A DNA stretch of 26,997 bases. Origin: SFWF01 sp045638145. Its GTDB lineage: Bacteria; Bacillota; Clostridia; Oscillospirales; Acutalibacteraceae. The stretch spans positions 1-26,997 of the forward strand of contig JAZUAU010000016.1 of the NCBI GenBank assembly GCA_045638145.1. The letters are read 5' to 3'. The translations under genes and the position numbers were made by a program. The notes beneath the pieces are model-generated. The model had not been told where the DNA came from. It did no database searches and saw only the letters and a program-made list of their open reading frames with translations. This document shows positions 6,542 to 13,520 of the stretch, piece after piece. The first letter of the stretch is position 1; every line of letters starts with the position of its first letter.

Positions 6542-6787
6542 TTATTCGCATATTTCTTCGACAAACCAGCGATTTTCTTCAAGAAAAATGTAGGTTTCTT
6601 GATTATTTATGCGACAGGTGTAACGAAGCCCCGCACCGCCCGCCTTGAGCGAGGCGGCACGGCGTATGTCAAGCACGCGATCGATGAGGAAAACCGTGCC
6701 GTCGTGCCAGTTTATTTTTATAGGGATAATTCTGCCGTCTGCTTCAAAACGGGCAACAACATCAACATATCTTTTTCTGTAATTCAT
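6542..6787 (-). CDS. Conserved small protein coupled to DNA polymerase IV
   Basis: 81 aa, starting MNYRKRYVDVVARFEADGRI. The frame also offers ATG 6796, but ATG 6787 overlaps the dinB TGA (ATGA) and has GAGGGA about 8 bases upstream, so I chose it. The sequence (RVLDIRRAASLKAGGAG, RYTCRI, ETYIFLEENRWFVEE) looks like a small all-beta protein. I recall similar proteins beside clostridial dinB genes, and they resemble the DUF6504 type linked to Y-family polymerases in other phyla; this family link is uncertain. Being translated from the SOS-controlled message suggests a role in translesion synthesis or its control. Confidence 0.7.
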   Translation of the reverse strand: MNYRKRYVDVVARFEADGRIIPIKINWHDGTVFLIDRVLDIRRAASLKAGGAGLRYTCRINNQETYIFLEENRWFVEEICE

Positions 6788-8028
6788 CTGAACCATCCCT
6801 CGGGGTGTATCGTATGATCGTCATATGGCGAAAATCCGGTAAGACGGCGGTCTGTGAGGAGGCAAGCCGGGAAAACCGTACTGCTTCCAAAGCGGTTTTT
6901 AAGTTTGTCCATAGTTTCATCCAAAATTTTTAGTTTTTCTTCTTTTTTGACCTTGTTTTCAAGGTCAAACTGTATCGATTCGCTCTCTCCGCAAAGCTCA
7001 CTAACCGACACCCCAACGCTACGTATTGCGAATGGTGGGCGGAGGTTTGTATAGATCATTTCCATAGCGGTTTTGAGAATGGCGGTAGACGAGGAAACGG
7101 GATTGCTGAAGGAGACCTGACGGGTAAAGGAGGAAAGTCTCGAATCTCTTACCCAAATGCTGATGTTTCTGCACAAAAAACCGTGCTCGCGAAGTCGCCG
7201 CGCCACGCTGTCTGAGAGCACCGCAAGGGTCATTTTTATATCGTCAAAGGAAACGAGGTCGCGGGGTGCCGTAACCGAATTTCCAATAGATTTTACCGCC
7301 CTTTCATCATCAATTCGGCTGACGAGGCTATCCTCGTTTCCGCTTGCAAAATCGTGGAGTAAGAGCCCATTTTTGCCGAGAAAGGAGCAAAGCCTTTCGG
7401 GTGGCGAATTTGCAATATCACCTATGGTAAAAATGCCTCTTGAAGCAAGCTTTTTCTCGGTTGCACGACCTACGTACAAAAGGTCGCGCGCAGGTAGGGG
7501 AAAGACCAAGCTTTTATAATTTTCGCGGTTAAAAACGGTGACGGCATCGGGCTTTTTATAGTCACTTCCAAGCTTCGAATAAACCTTGTTCCACGAAGCA
7601 CCGACCGAAACGGTTATACCAAGCTCAAACTTTACTTGTTCGCGTATTTTTTCGGCAATTAAAAAGCGCTGGCGTTCAGAGGTAACATCACTCGACACGT
7701 CAAGCCAACATTCATCGAGCCCGAAGGACTCGACAAGGTCGGTATACTCTGAATAAATTTCTCTTGCCATTTTGGAAAATCGGGTGTAAAGGGGATAGTT
7801 CGGTGGTACGATAACAAGGTCGGGGCATTTTTGTCTCGCCTGCCATATAGGCTCTGCCGTTTTAACGCCGAGTATGGCGGCGTTCTGATTTACCGTTAAA
7901 ATAATGCCGTGGCGCTTTTCGGTATCGCCACCTACAGCAACGGGAAGATGCCTGATTTCGGGTCTGTGAAGGCACTCGACCGAAGCAAAAAACTTGTTGC
8001 AGTCAACGTGAAGAACCGTCCGTTCCAA
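6784..8028 (-). CDS. dinB: DNA polymerase IV (Y-family translesion polymerase)
   Basis: 414 aa. It copies past damaged DNA with low fidelity. The Y-family palm is clear: VLHVDCNKFFASVE (Asp9 catalytic, Phe14 at the steric-gate position) and SFGLDECWLDV (Asp105, Glu106 catalytic). A helix-hairpin-helix region follows (ARDLLYVGRATEKKLASRGIFTIGDIA, about 180-210) and then the little-finger DNA-binding domain (about 240-350). The usual bacterial DMDAFFASVE is DCNKFFASVE here, as in many clostridial homologues. The start is TTG 8028 with GAGGTGA just upstream. An SOS box and promoter precede it, and the 81-aa gene overlaps its stop. The segment after residue 350 is charged and unassigned; I could not identify a clamp-binding motif with confidence. 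Confidence 0.95.
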   Translation of the reverse strand: MERTVLHVDCNKFFASVECLHRPEIRHLPVAVGGDTEKRHGIILTVNQNAAILGVKTAEPIWQARQKCPDLVIVPPNYPLYTRFSKMAREIYSEYTDLVESFGLDECWLDVSSDVTSERQRFLIAEKIREQVKFELGITVSVGASWNKVYSKLGSDYKKPDAVTVFNRENYKSLVFPLPARDLLYVGRATEKKLASRGIFTIGDIANSPPERLCSFLGKNGLLLHDFASGNEDSLVSRIDDERAVKSIGNSVTAPRDLVSFDDIKMTLAVLSDSVARRLREHGFLCRNISIWVRDSRLSSFTRQVSFSNPVSSSTAILKTAMEMIYTNLRPPFAIRSVGVSVSELCGESESIQFDLENKVKKEEKLKILDETMDKLKNRFGSSTVFPACLLTDRRLTGFSPYDDHTIHPEGWFR

Positions 8029-8046
8029 AAAATCACCTCTTTAAAA

Positions 8047-8060
8047 AGAACAAATGTTCG
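8047..8060 (-). promoter_or_regulatory. LexA operator (SOS box) of dinB
   Basis: On the - strand CGAACATTTGTTCT, matching the Gram-positive LexA/DinR consensus CGAAC-N4-GTTC. It lies directly downstream of the -10 box, at the expected transcription start, where a bound repressor would block initiation. The spacing and placement fit SOS control of dinB and its partner. Confidence 0.85.
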
Positions 8061-8068
8061 ACAAAAAT

Positions 8069-8097
8069 ATAATACTCCGAACGAAACGAAAAGTCAA
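8069..8097 (-). promoter_or_regulatory. Sigma-A promoter of dinB
   Basis: On the - strand TTGACT (8092-8097), 17-base spacer, TATTAT (8069-8074). Near-consensus, so strong when not repressed at the adjacent SOS box. Confidence 0.85.
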
Positions 8098-8112
8098 GGA
8101 AAAAAGAAAAAC

Positions 8113-8141
8113 TTGAAAGGGGTAATTTTTGGGTGTATAAT
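8113..8141 (+). promoter_or_regulatory. Sigma-A promoter of the PHP phosphatase gene
   Basis: TTGAAA (8113-8118), 17-base spacer, consensus TATAAT (8136-8141), then AGGAGGAG (8150-8157) before ATG 8165. Divergent from the dinB promoter; the SOS box is upstream of it and unlikely to affect it. Confidence 0.85.
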
Positions 8142-8164
8142 AAAATACAGGAGGAGAAAATGCT

Positions 8165-8860
8165 ATGAAAACATACAACCACACCAAAATAATAGATTTT
8201 CATTCCCATATTCTGCCCGCAGCCGACCACGGCTCGGACAGTATTGACACCTCTCTTTCACAGCTTGATTTGCTTGAGGCGGCGGGGGTGGATATTGTTG
8301 TTGCAACAAGCCATTTTTATCCCCAAAAAGAAACGATAGAAGATTTTCTTGAAAAACGCGAAAAGGCGGCGCGTGAGCTTGCCGACCGCAAGAGCCACAA
8401 AATAAAAATAGCACTCGGCGCAGAGGTTTACTGCGTGGCTGGACTTGAAAATATGGAGGGACTCGAAAAGCTGACTATAAAGGGTACTAACACCCTGCTT
8501 CTGGAGATGCCTATGGCATTTTGGAATACCAACGTAATTACAACGGTGTTTGCCTTGAACGAGCGGTTTGACCTTGTTTTAGCACATATTGACCGTTACC
8601 CTTCGAACGAGCTTGAAAAGCTTCTTTATTTAGGTATTCCGGCACAGATAAACGCAGGAAATATCCTTAGAGGACATAATAAAAAGCGGCTTGGTGGCTG
8701 GATCGGAGAGGGCATAGTTGCGGCAATAGGCAGTGACCTTCACGGTGCCGATAAAAAGGCGGTAAAGTCCTTTGTGAAGACAGTGAAGATGCTGAAGCAT
8801 CATATAGAAGACATATTCCAAAAGACCGAAGCGCTTATAAAAAATGCAGAACTGATATAG
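8165..8860 (+). CDS. CpsB/YwqE-type PHP-domain phosphatase
   Basis: 231 aa. Members of this family are manganese-dependent tyrosine-protein phosphatases that act on bacterial tyrosine kinases controlling capsule and exopolysaccharide export. The PHP metal ligands are visible: DFHSHILP near the N terminus, VATSHFYP, GAEVYC, LAHIDRYP (family usually AHPERY) and GSDLHG near the C terminus. The first motif continues AADHGS where the family mostly has GxDDGA, a small departure in an active-site loop. No tyrosine kinase or capsule gene is adjacent, so the substrate is open; it may instead be one of the many uncharacterised PHP hydrolases of this group. It forms a single-gene unit with its own promoter and terminator. 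Confidence 0.85.
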   Translation: MKTYNHTKIIDFHSHILPAADHGSDSIDTSLSQLDLLEAAGVDIVVATSHFYPQKETIEDFLEKREKAARELADRKSHKIKIALGAEVYCVAGLENMEGLEKLTIKGTNTLLLEMPMAFWNTNVITTVFALNERFDLVLAHIDRYPSNELEKLLYLGIPAQINAGNILRGHNKKRLGGWIGEGIVAAIGSDLHGADKKAVKSFVKTVKMLKHHIEDIFQKTEALIKNAELI

Positions 8861-8863
8861 AAA

Positions 8864-8892
8864 AAAGGATATGCCAAATTGGCATATCCTTT
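8864..8892. terminator. Bidirectional terminator, perfect 29-bp palindrome
   Basis: AAAGGATATGCC-AAATT-GGCATATCCTTT, flanked by A-rich and T-rich sequence. It sits between two convergent genes, 3 bases past the PHP phosphatase stop and overlapping the first two bases of the kinase stop complement at 8891-8893, so one hairpin can serve both directions. Confidence 0.85.
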
Positions 8893-10363
8893 AAATTTTG
8901 TTTTGTGGTTTTGGAATTGTAAACCAGAAGCAGACACCCTTTTCGGTATTGTAAACACCGTAGGTGCAGCCCATATTTTTAACTATTGCGCTGACTATGG
9001 AAAGCCCGAGTCCAAAGCGCCCTTCGTTTCTCGAGTGCGCCTTGTCGGCACGCCAGAAGCTTTGCCAGATATTGGGCATTATTGCAGGATCAATTTGCTC
9101 GCCCTCGTTTTCAAGGTAAACCTTTAGTTTTCCGTCCTTTGTATCACGGCAGAAAAGGGTAACGGTACCTTTTTCTCTTGTGTGAGAAAGGGCGTTTTCA
9201 ATATAAGCTTTTAAAATCTGCTCGGTCTGTAAGAGGTCGGAAAAAACAAGGGAATTTTCGGGAATTCTGTTTACAAGGGTTATATCTTTTCTTGCCGACA
9301 GTATGCGTTCTGCAGAGCTTGCGGCAAGGCTTGATATATCAAAAATTTCACGTTTCGGCTCCACTTGTCCCGACTCGTATTTCGAAAGCTCTAAAATACT
9401 CATTACAAGTCGGTTCATACGCTCGGTTTCGTCGATTATGGTATCGCAATAGGAATCCCGAGAGTCATTGTTTATGTTGAGCTTAAGTCCCTCGGCATAT
9501 CCGCTGATTATTGAAAGGGGTGTTTTAAGCTCGTGAGAAACGTTTGCAACGAAGGCCCTGCGCATAACGTCGAGCCGTCTTTCAAGCTCAATTTCATTCG
9601 TTAGTTTTTCGTTAGCCCTGTTCAGTTGGTCAAGAGCAGAATAAAGTTTTACCGACATATCGTTTATCGAATTTCCAAGCTGTGCAATTTCATCCTCGCC
9701 GCTGACGGGCACACTTTCGGAGAAATTAAGCTCACTCATTTTTTCGGTAACGGCACTCATTTTGGCAATCGGCTTTGTGAAGCGCATCGAGAAAAAGAAT
9801 ATCCAAATAAGGGATAAGAACAGGCAAATTACCGCAATTATCGTGATAAATTCGCCCGCAATATAGGCGCTGTTGTTAAGAATGTCGGTCTGTATGCGAA
9901 GCTCTGATACAATTCCGCCCGACTCTCTTTTACAAAGAAGATATTCCTTTCCATCGGGTCGGGAAACCGCCCTTTCTATCACGGTACCGTCATCTGTGGT
10001 GCGGCTTTCTTTTATGTCATAGGGCGGTCGATTCATAGAAAAGTCGGGGCGTGCAAATCCCGAATGAATATAATCCATCATCTGTGTGCGGGCGGTGGTA
10101 TAGAGTATCTTTCCACTTTTTTCGTATATTTCAATATCAAAATTGTATTTATCGGCAAGCTCGTTAATCTTGTTAAGCACCTCATCTTTAGCACTAAAAT
10201 CGAGTGAAGAAAGATCTTTTGACTTTTCAGCAAGCAGTTTTTCCTCCTTGAAAAGGAAATAACGTGAAATAAGGGTGCTGTTTGCGAGTGCAATAACGGT
10301 TACAAAAATAGCAAAGATAACAGCAATATTCATAAAAAGCTTAAGCCAGAGTCTTTTTTTCAA
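8891..10363 (-). CDS. Two-component sensor histidine kinase
   Basis: 490 aa. Transmembrane segment 1 (about residues 9-31), an extracytoplasmic sensor region (32-165), transmembrane segment 2 (about 167-192), HAMP linker (to about 245), HisKA dimerisation domain with SHELKTPLSIISGY (His277 phosphorylated), then an ATPase domain with YIENALSHT (N box) and GLGLSIV (G2 box). The G1 region reads LENEGEQI rather than DxGxG, as in several Firmicutes kinases of this subgroup. The start is TTG 10363, with GAGGTG about 9 bases upstream, inside the last codons of the regulator gene. The signal is unknown; the sensor region has no motif I recognise. Confidence 0.93.
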   Translation of the reverse strand: MKKRLWLKLFMNIAVIFAIFVTVIALANSTLISRYFLFKEEKLLAEKSKDLSSLDFSAKDEVLNKINELADKYNFDIEIYEKSGKILYTTARTQMMDYIHSGFARPDFSMNRPPYDIKESRTTDDGTVIERAVSRPDGKEYLLCKRESGGIVSELRIQTDILNNSAYIAGEFITIIAVICLFLSLIWIFFFSMRFTKPIAKMSAVTEKMSELNFSESVPVSGEDEIAQLGNSINDMSVKLYSALDQLNRANEKLTNEIELERRLDVMRRAFVANVSHELKTPLSIISGYAEGLKLNINNDSRDSYCDTIIDETERMNRLVMSILELSKYESGQVEPKREIFDISSLAASSAERILSARKDITLVNRIPENSLVFSDLLQTEQILKAYIENALSHTREKGTVTLFCRDTKDGKLKVYLENEGEQIDPAIMPNIWQSFWRADKAHSRNEGRFGLGLSIVSAIVKNMGCTYGVYNTEKGVCFWFTIPKPQNKI

Positions 10364-10366
10364 AGC

Positions 10367-11041
10367 TTACACCTCTAATTTATATCCGATTCCGTAAACG
10401 GTTTTAAGTCTGGCAAGTCCATATTCGCCAAGCTTTGTGCGAAGTCTTGCAATATGAGAATCTACCGTGCGGTTGTCGCCGATATAATCAAAACCCCATA
10501 TTCTGTCAAGAAGACGGTCGCGGCTGAGCACCTGGCCCGAATTTTCTACAAGATAGTAAAGAAGCTCGAATTCTTTAAGGGTGAGCTCAAGGGGCTTTCC
10601 GTCAAGGGTTGCAATATATGAATCGCGGTCAACCGATAGTCTTTTTTTCGGATTGTCTGACTGTGATTCGGCATATGCGCTTCTTTTTATAAGCGCCTGT
10701 GCGCGCTTTACAAGCACTGCAGGGGAAAAGGGCTTGGTAACGTATTCGTCGGCGCCCTTCTCAAAGCTGTTGAGCATGTCAAAGTCTTCGCTTCGGGCAG
10801 AAAGCATAATAATCGGAATGTTTGAAATTTCTCTAATCTCGCGGCAAGCCTGCCAGCCGTCCTTTTGGGGCATCATAATATCGAGAATGGCAAGGGAGAT
10901 ATCGGGGTTTTCTTTTATCGCATTTACTGCGCTTTCTCCGTCGAAAACGGTTATTGCAGTAAAGCCTGCGGCAGAGAAAAAGTCAAAAAGCAGTTCGCAA
11001 ATTTTCTTTTCGTCATCTGCAATCAGTATCTTTTCCGACAT
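10367..11041 (-). CDS. OmpR/PhoB-family response regulator
   Basis: 224 aa. Receiver domain (residues 1-118) with the acidic pair in IADDE, phosphoacceptor Asp54 in AILDIMMP and conserved Lys103 in YVTKPF. The winged-helix DNA-binding domain (about 128-224) has ELTLKEFELLYYLVENSGQ and the typical RTVDSHIARLRTKLG recognition region. It is encoded first in the operon, 3 bases before the kinase. The start ATG 11041 follows GGAGGTG. Target genes cannot be deduced; autoregulation is common in this family. Confidence 0.95.
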   Translation of the reverse strand: MSEKILIADDEKKICELLFDFFSAAGFTAITVFDGESAVNAIKENPDISLAILDIMMPQKDGWQACREIREISNIPIIMLSARSEDFDMLNSFEKGADEYVTKPFSPAVLVKRAQALIKRSAYAESQSDNPKKRLSVDRDSYIATLDGKPLELTLKEFELLYYLVENSGQVLSRDRLLDRIWGFDYIGDNRTVDSHIARLRTKLGEYGLARLKTVYGIGYKLEV

Positions 11042-11062
11042 AAAAACACCTCCAATATACTG

Positions 11063-11091
11063 ATTGTATTATAAATTTCATATTTAGTCAA
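11063..11091 (-). promoter_or_regulatory. Sigma-A promoter of the two-component operon
   Basis: On the - strand TTGACT (11086-11091), 17-base spacer, TACAAT (11063-11068), 22 bases before the regulator's ATG. Confidence 0.75.
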
Positions 11092-11121
11092 AATATTATG
11101 AAACTGTGAACTTTAAAATAA

Positions 11122-11150
11122 TTGAAAAATCTGTTGTTTTGTGATAAAAT
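11122..11150 (+). promoter_or_regulatory. Probable promoter of lepA
   Basis: TTGAAA (11122-11127), 17-base spacer, TAAAAT (11145-11150), about 30 bases before the GTG start of lepA. Divergent from the two-component promoter. Confidence 0.6.
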
Positions 11151-11182
11151 AAATTAATTATATAGATTAAGGAGAGAACAAG

Positions 11183-12988
11183 GTGTCCTATCCGATAGAC
11201 AAAATCCGAAATTTTTGTATCGTGGCGCATATTGACCACGGAAAATCTACCCTTGCCGACCGACTGTTAGAGCTTACTCAATCGGTATCTGAAAGAGATA
11301 TGGAGGAACAGCTTCTTGACAGTATGGACCTTGAACGCGAGCGCGGAATTACCATAAAGGCTCACGCCGTAACCCTTTATTACAAGGCGAGTGACGGTGA
11401 GGAATATGAACTGAATCTGATCGACACACCGGGTCACGTTGACTTTAACTACGAGGTGTCACGTTCACTTGCTGCTTGTGAGGGTGCCGTGCTCGTTGTC
11501 GACGCTTCACAGGGCATCGAGGCGCAGACTTTAGCCAACACCTATCTTGCAGTAGACCACGGGCTTGAAATTTTGCCGGTTGTTAATAAAATTGACCTTC
11601 CTTCTGCCGATGCAGACAGAGTTATCGGAGAGATTGAAGATATTATAGGTATTCCTGCCGAGGATGCACCTCGCGTTTCGGCAAAGACGGGTATAAATAT
11701 TGAAGAGGTGCTTGAGCGCATCGTTACCGACATCCCTGCCCCTAAGGGTTATAGGGAAGAGCCCCTTTCGGCACTTATTTTCGACTCTTATTACGATGCC
11801 TATAAGGGAGTTATTGTTTATTTCCGCGTTGTTTCAGGCAGAATAAAAGCAGGGGATACCATAAAAATGATGGCGACGGGCGCCGAGTTTGACATTGTTG
11901 AGGTAGGCAGAAAGCGTGCAACCTCTATGGAGCCTTGCGACTCACTAGAGGCGGGCGAGGTTGGCTATCTTGCTGCATCAATCAAAACTGTTGGCGATGC
12001 CCGTGTCGGTGATACCATTACTCACGCCGAAAACCCTTGCAGCGAGCCGTTAGCCGGCTACCGCAAGGTAAATCCCGTTGTTTTCTGCGGAATTTATCCT
12101 GCCGACGGTGCCCGTTACACCGATCTTCGTGAAGCACTGGAAAAGCTACAGCTAAACGACGCCTCATTACTTTTCGAGCCCGAAACCTCAACGGCACTCG
12201 GCTTCGGCTTCCGTTGCGGCTTTTTAGGCCTTCTTCACATGGAGATTATTGAGGAACGATTAGAACGTGAATTTAATCTGGACCTTGTTACCACCGCACC
12301 GAGTGTTATTTATAAGTTTGATTTGCAGGACGGCTCGACCATAAGCGTTGATAACCCCACAAATTATCCCGACCCTGCCTTTATTCAGAACGCTTATGAG
12401 CCTGTTGCAGATGTTCATATTTACAGCCCGAGCGAATATGTCGGAACAATTATGGAGCTTTGTCAGCAGAGACGCGGCGAATATACCGATATGAAATATA
12501 TGGGCGACCGTGTTGATATTCACTATATAATGCCTATGGGTGAAATAGTTTACGACTTTTTCGATGCTCTCAAATCCCGTACAAAGGGCTATGCAAGCTA
12601 TGACTACGAGCCGAAAGGCTACAAAGCCTCAAAGCTCGTAAAGCTTGATGTTATGCTTGCAGGTGACGTTGTCGATGCGTTGTCCTTCATCGTTCATACC
12701 GACAATGCCTATCCTCGCGCCCGAAGAATTGCCGAAAAGCTTAAAGAGTTTATTCCCCGTCAGCTTTTCGAGGTGCCCGTTCAGGTTGCCGTCGGCGGAA
12801 AGATTATCGCACGTGAAACGGTTAAGGCACTCCGCAAGGATGTTCTTGCAAAGTGCTACGGCGGTGACATTACCCGTAAGAAGAAGCTTCTTGAAAAACA
12901 GAAGGAAGGCAAAAAGAGAATGCGCCAGCTCGGAACGGTAGAGGTACCGCAAGAGGCATTTATGGCGGTTCTGAAGTTAGATGAGTAA
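11183..12988 (+). CDS. lepA: Elongation factor 4 (ribosomal back-translocase GTPase)
   Basis: 601 aa, the normal length for LepA/EF4. It binds the ribosome with GTP and back-translocates or rescues stalled complexes. G motifs: AHIDHGKST (residues 15-23), DTPGHVDF (from Asp81) and NKID (135-138), followed by the EF-G-like beta-barrel and alpha/beta domains. The LepA-specific C-terminal domain, with GGDITRKKKLLEKQKEGKKR, is present and complete. The start is GTG 11183 after AAGGAG. The stop overlaps the start of a broken transposase gene by 8 bases (ATGAGTAA). In many Firmicutes lepA precedes hemN or hrcA; here it precedes the transposase remnant and a flippase. Confidence 0.97.
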   Translation: MSYPIDKIRNFCIVAHIDHGKSTLADRLLELTQSVSERDMEEQLLDSMDLERERGITIKAHAVTLYYKASDGEEYELNLIDTPGHVDFNYEVSRSLAACEGAVLVVDASQGIEAQTLANTYLAVDHGLEILPVVNKIDLPSADADRVIGEIEDIIGIPAEDAPRVSAKTGINIEEVLERIVTDIPAPKGYREEPLSALIFDSYYDAYKGVIVYFRVVSGRIKAGDTIKMMATGAEFDIVEVGRKRATSMEPCDSLEAGEVGYLAASIKTVGDARVGDTITHAENPCSEPLAGYRKVNPVVFCGIYPADGARYTDLREALEKLQLNDASLLFEPETSTALGFGFRCGFLGLLHMEIIEERLEREFNLDLVTTAPSVIYKFDLQDGSTISVDNPTNYPDPAFIQNAYEPVADVHIYSPSEYVGTIMELCQQRRGEYTDMKYMGDRVDIHYIMPMGEIVYDFFDALKSRTKGYASYDYEPKGYKASKLVKLDVMLAGDVVDALSFIVHTDNAYPRARRIAEKLKEFIPRQLFEVPVQVAVGGKIIARETVKALRKDVLAKCYGGDITRKKKLLEKQKEGKKRMRQLGTVEVPQEAFMAVLKLDE

Positions 12989-13102
12989 AGAAGAATTTCC
13001 GAAACGCAAGCCAAACAGAATGGCGTCCTACGATTACAGTAGCAACGGAGCATATTTTATTACGATATGTACTGATAACAGAAAAATATTTTATGTAAAA
13101 TT

Positions 13103-13129
13103 GTAGGGGAGGGTCTCTGCGCCCTCCCG
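13103..13129 (+). repeat. REP-like unit, left arm inside the transposase gene
   Basis: Begins GTAGGGGAGGGTCTCTG and ends CCCTCCCG, with internal dyad symmetry. The reverse complement of 13291-13317 matches it at 26 of 27 positions. In the restored transposase frame it encodes VGEGLCALP. Confidence 0.85.
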
Positions 13130-13177
13130 CAAATAGAGTTATCGCCAATCGGTAAAATTGTGGATGAGGCTGTCAAA

Positions 13178-13197
13178 TATATAAACGTATATAAACG
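13178..13197 (+). repeat. 10-bp tandem duplication causing a frameshift
   Basis: TATATAAACG occurs twice in direct succession. Removing one copy restores the reading frame KYINENYDGVTVDNYV of the transposase, so this is a recent slippage-type mutation. Confidence 0.85.
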
Positions 13198-13290
13198 AAA
13201 ATTATGATGGTGTGACGGTTGACAATTATGTCATAATGCCTAATCACATACATTTGCTGATTTTTGTTAATTATGAGGATAGTGACAAAA

Positions 13291-13317
13291 CGGGAGGGCA
13301 CAGAGACCCTCCCCTAC
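13291..13317 (-). repeat. REP-like unit, right arm inside the transposase gene
   Basis: Inverted copy of 13103-13129 with one difference. It is in frame and encodes GGHRDPPLR in the transposase. Confidence 0.85.
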
Positions 13318-13520
13318 GGGTATATGATATAATCGGGCGTTTCAAATCTTTTACAAACAATAAATTTGACGGTATCTTATGGCAACGCTCTTTTCGCGAC
13401 CATGTGATACGAAATGAAAAAGATTATCGTAAAATTTATGAATATATTTTGAGTAATCCGTCTATCTGGCAGGAAGATAGTTTGTATTCTAAAGAGTAAA
13501 ACGAAAGGAGGATGTAATAA

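Larger units (their letters stand above)
12981..13499 (+). pseudogene. REP-associated tyrosine transposase (RAYT, IS200-like), frameshifted
   Basis: Three frames are needed to read one protein. Frame 1 (12981-13106): MSKEEFPKRKPNRMASYDYS, GAYFITICTDNRKI, ending at TAG. Frame 2 (from 13103): VGEGLCALPQIELSPIGKIV. Frame 3 (13212-13499): VDNYVIMPNHIHLLIF, then ILWQRSFRDHVIRNEKDY, to the stop. These are the standard RAYT blocks, including the HIH of the HUH nuclease site and the C-terminal tyrosine region. The first break looks like a one-base deletion near 13101. The second is an exact 10-bp tandem duplication of TATATAAACG (13178-13187, 13188-13197). No full-length protein can be made. The ATG lies inside the end of lepA. 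Confidence 0.88.

Noticed and set aside
8891..10363. Sensor kinase possibly degenerate because the G1 box lacks DxGxG
   Set aside because: The ENEG form is common in this group of Firmicutes kinases, and the H, N and G2 boxes are intact.
10581..11063. 160-aa serine-rich frame on the + strand
   Set aside because: Antisense to the response regulator, whose receiver and DNA-binding motifs are all present.
12629..12952. 107-aa frame on the - strand inside lepA
   Set aside because: Shadow of the conserved LepA C-terminal domain.
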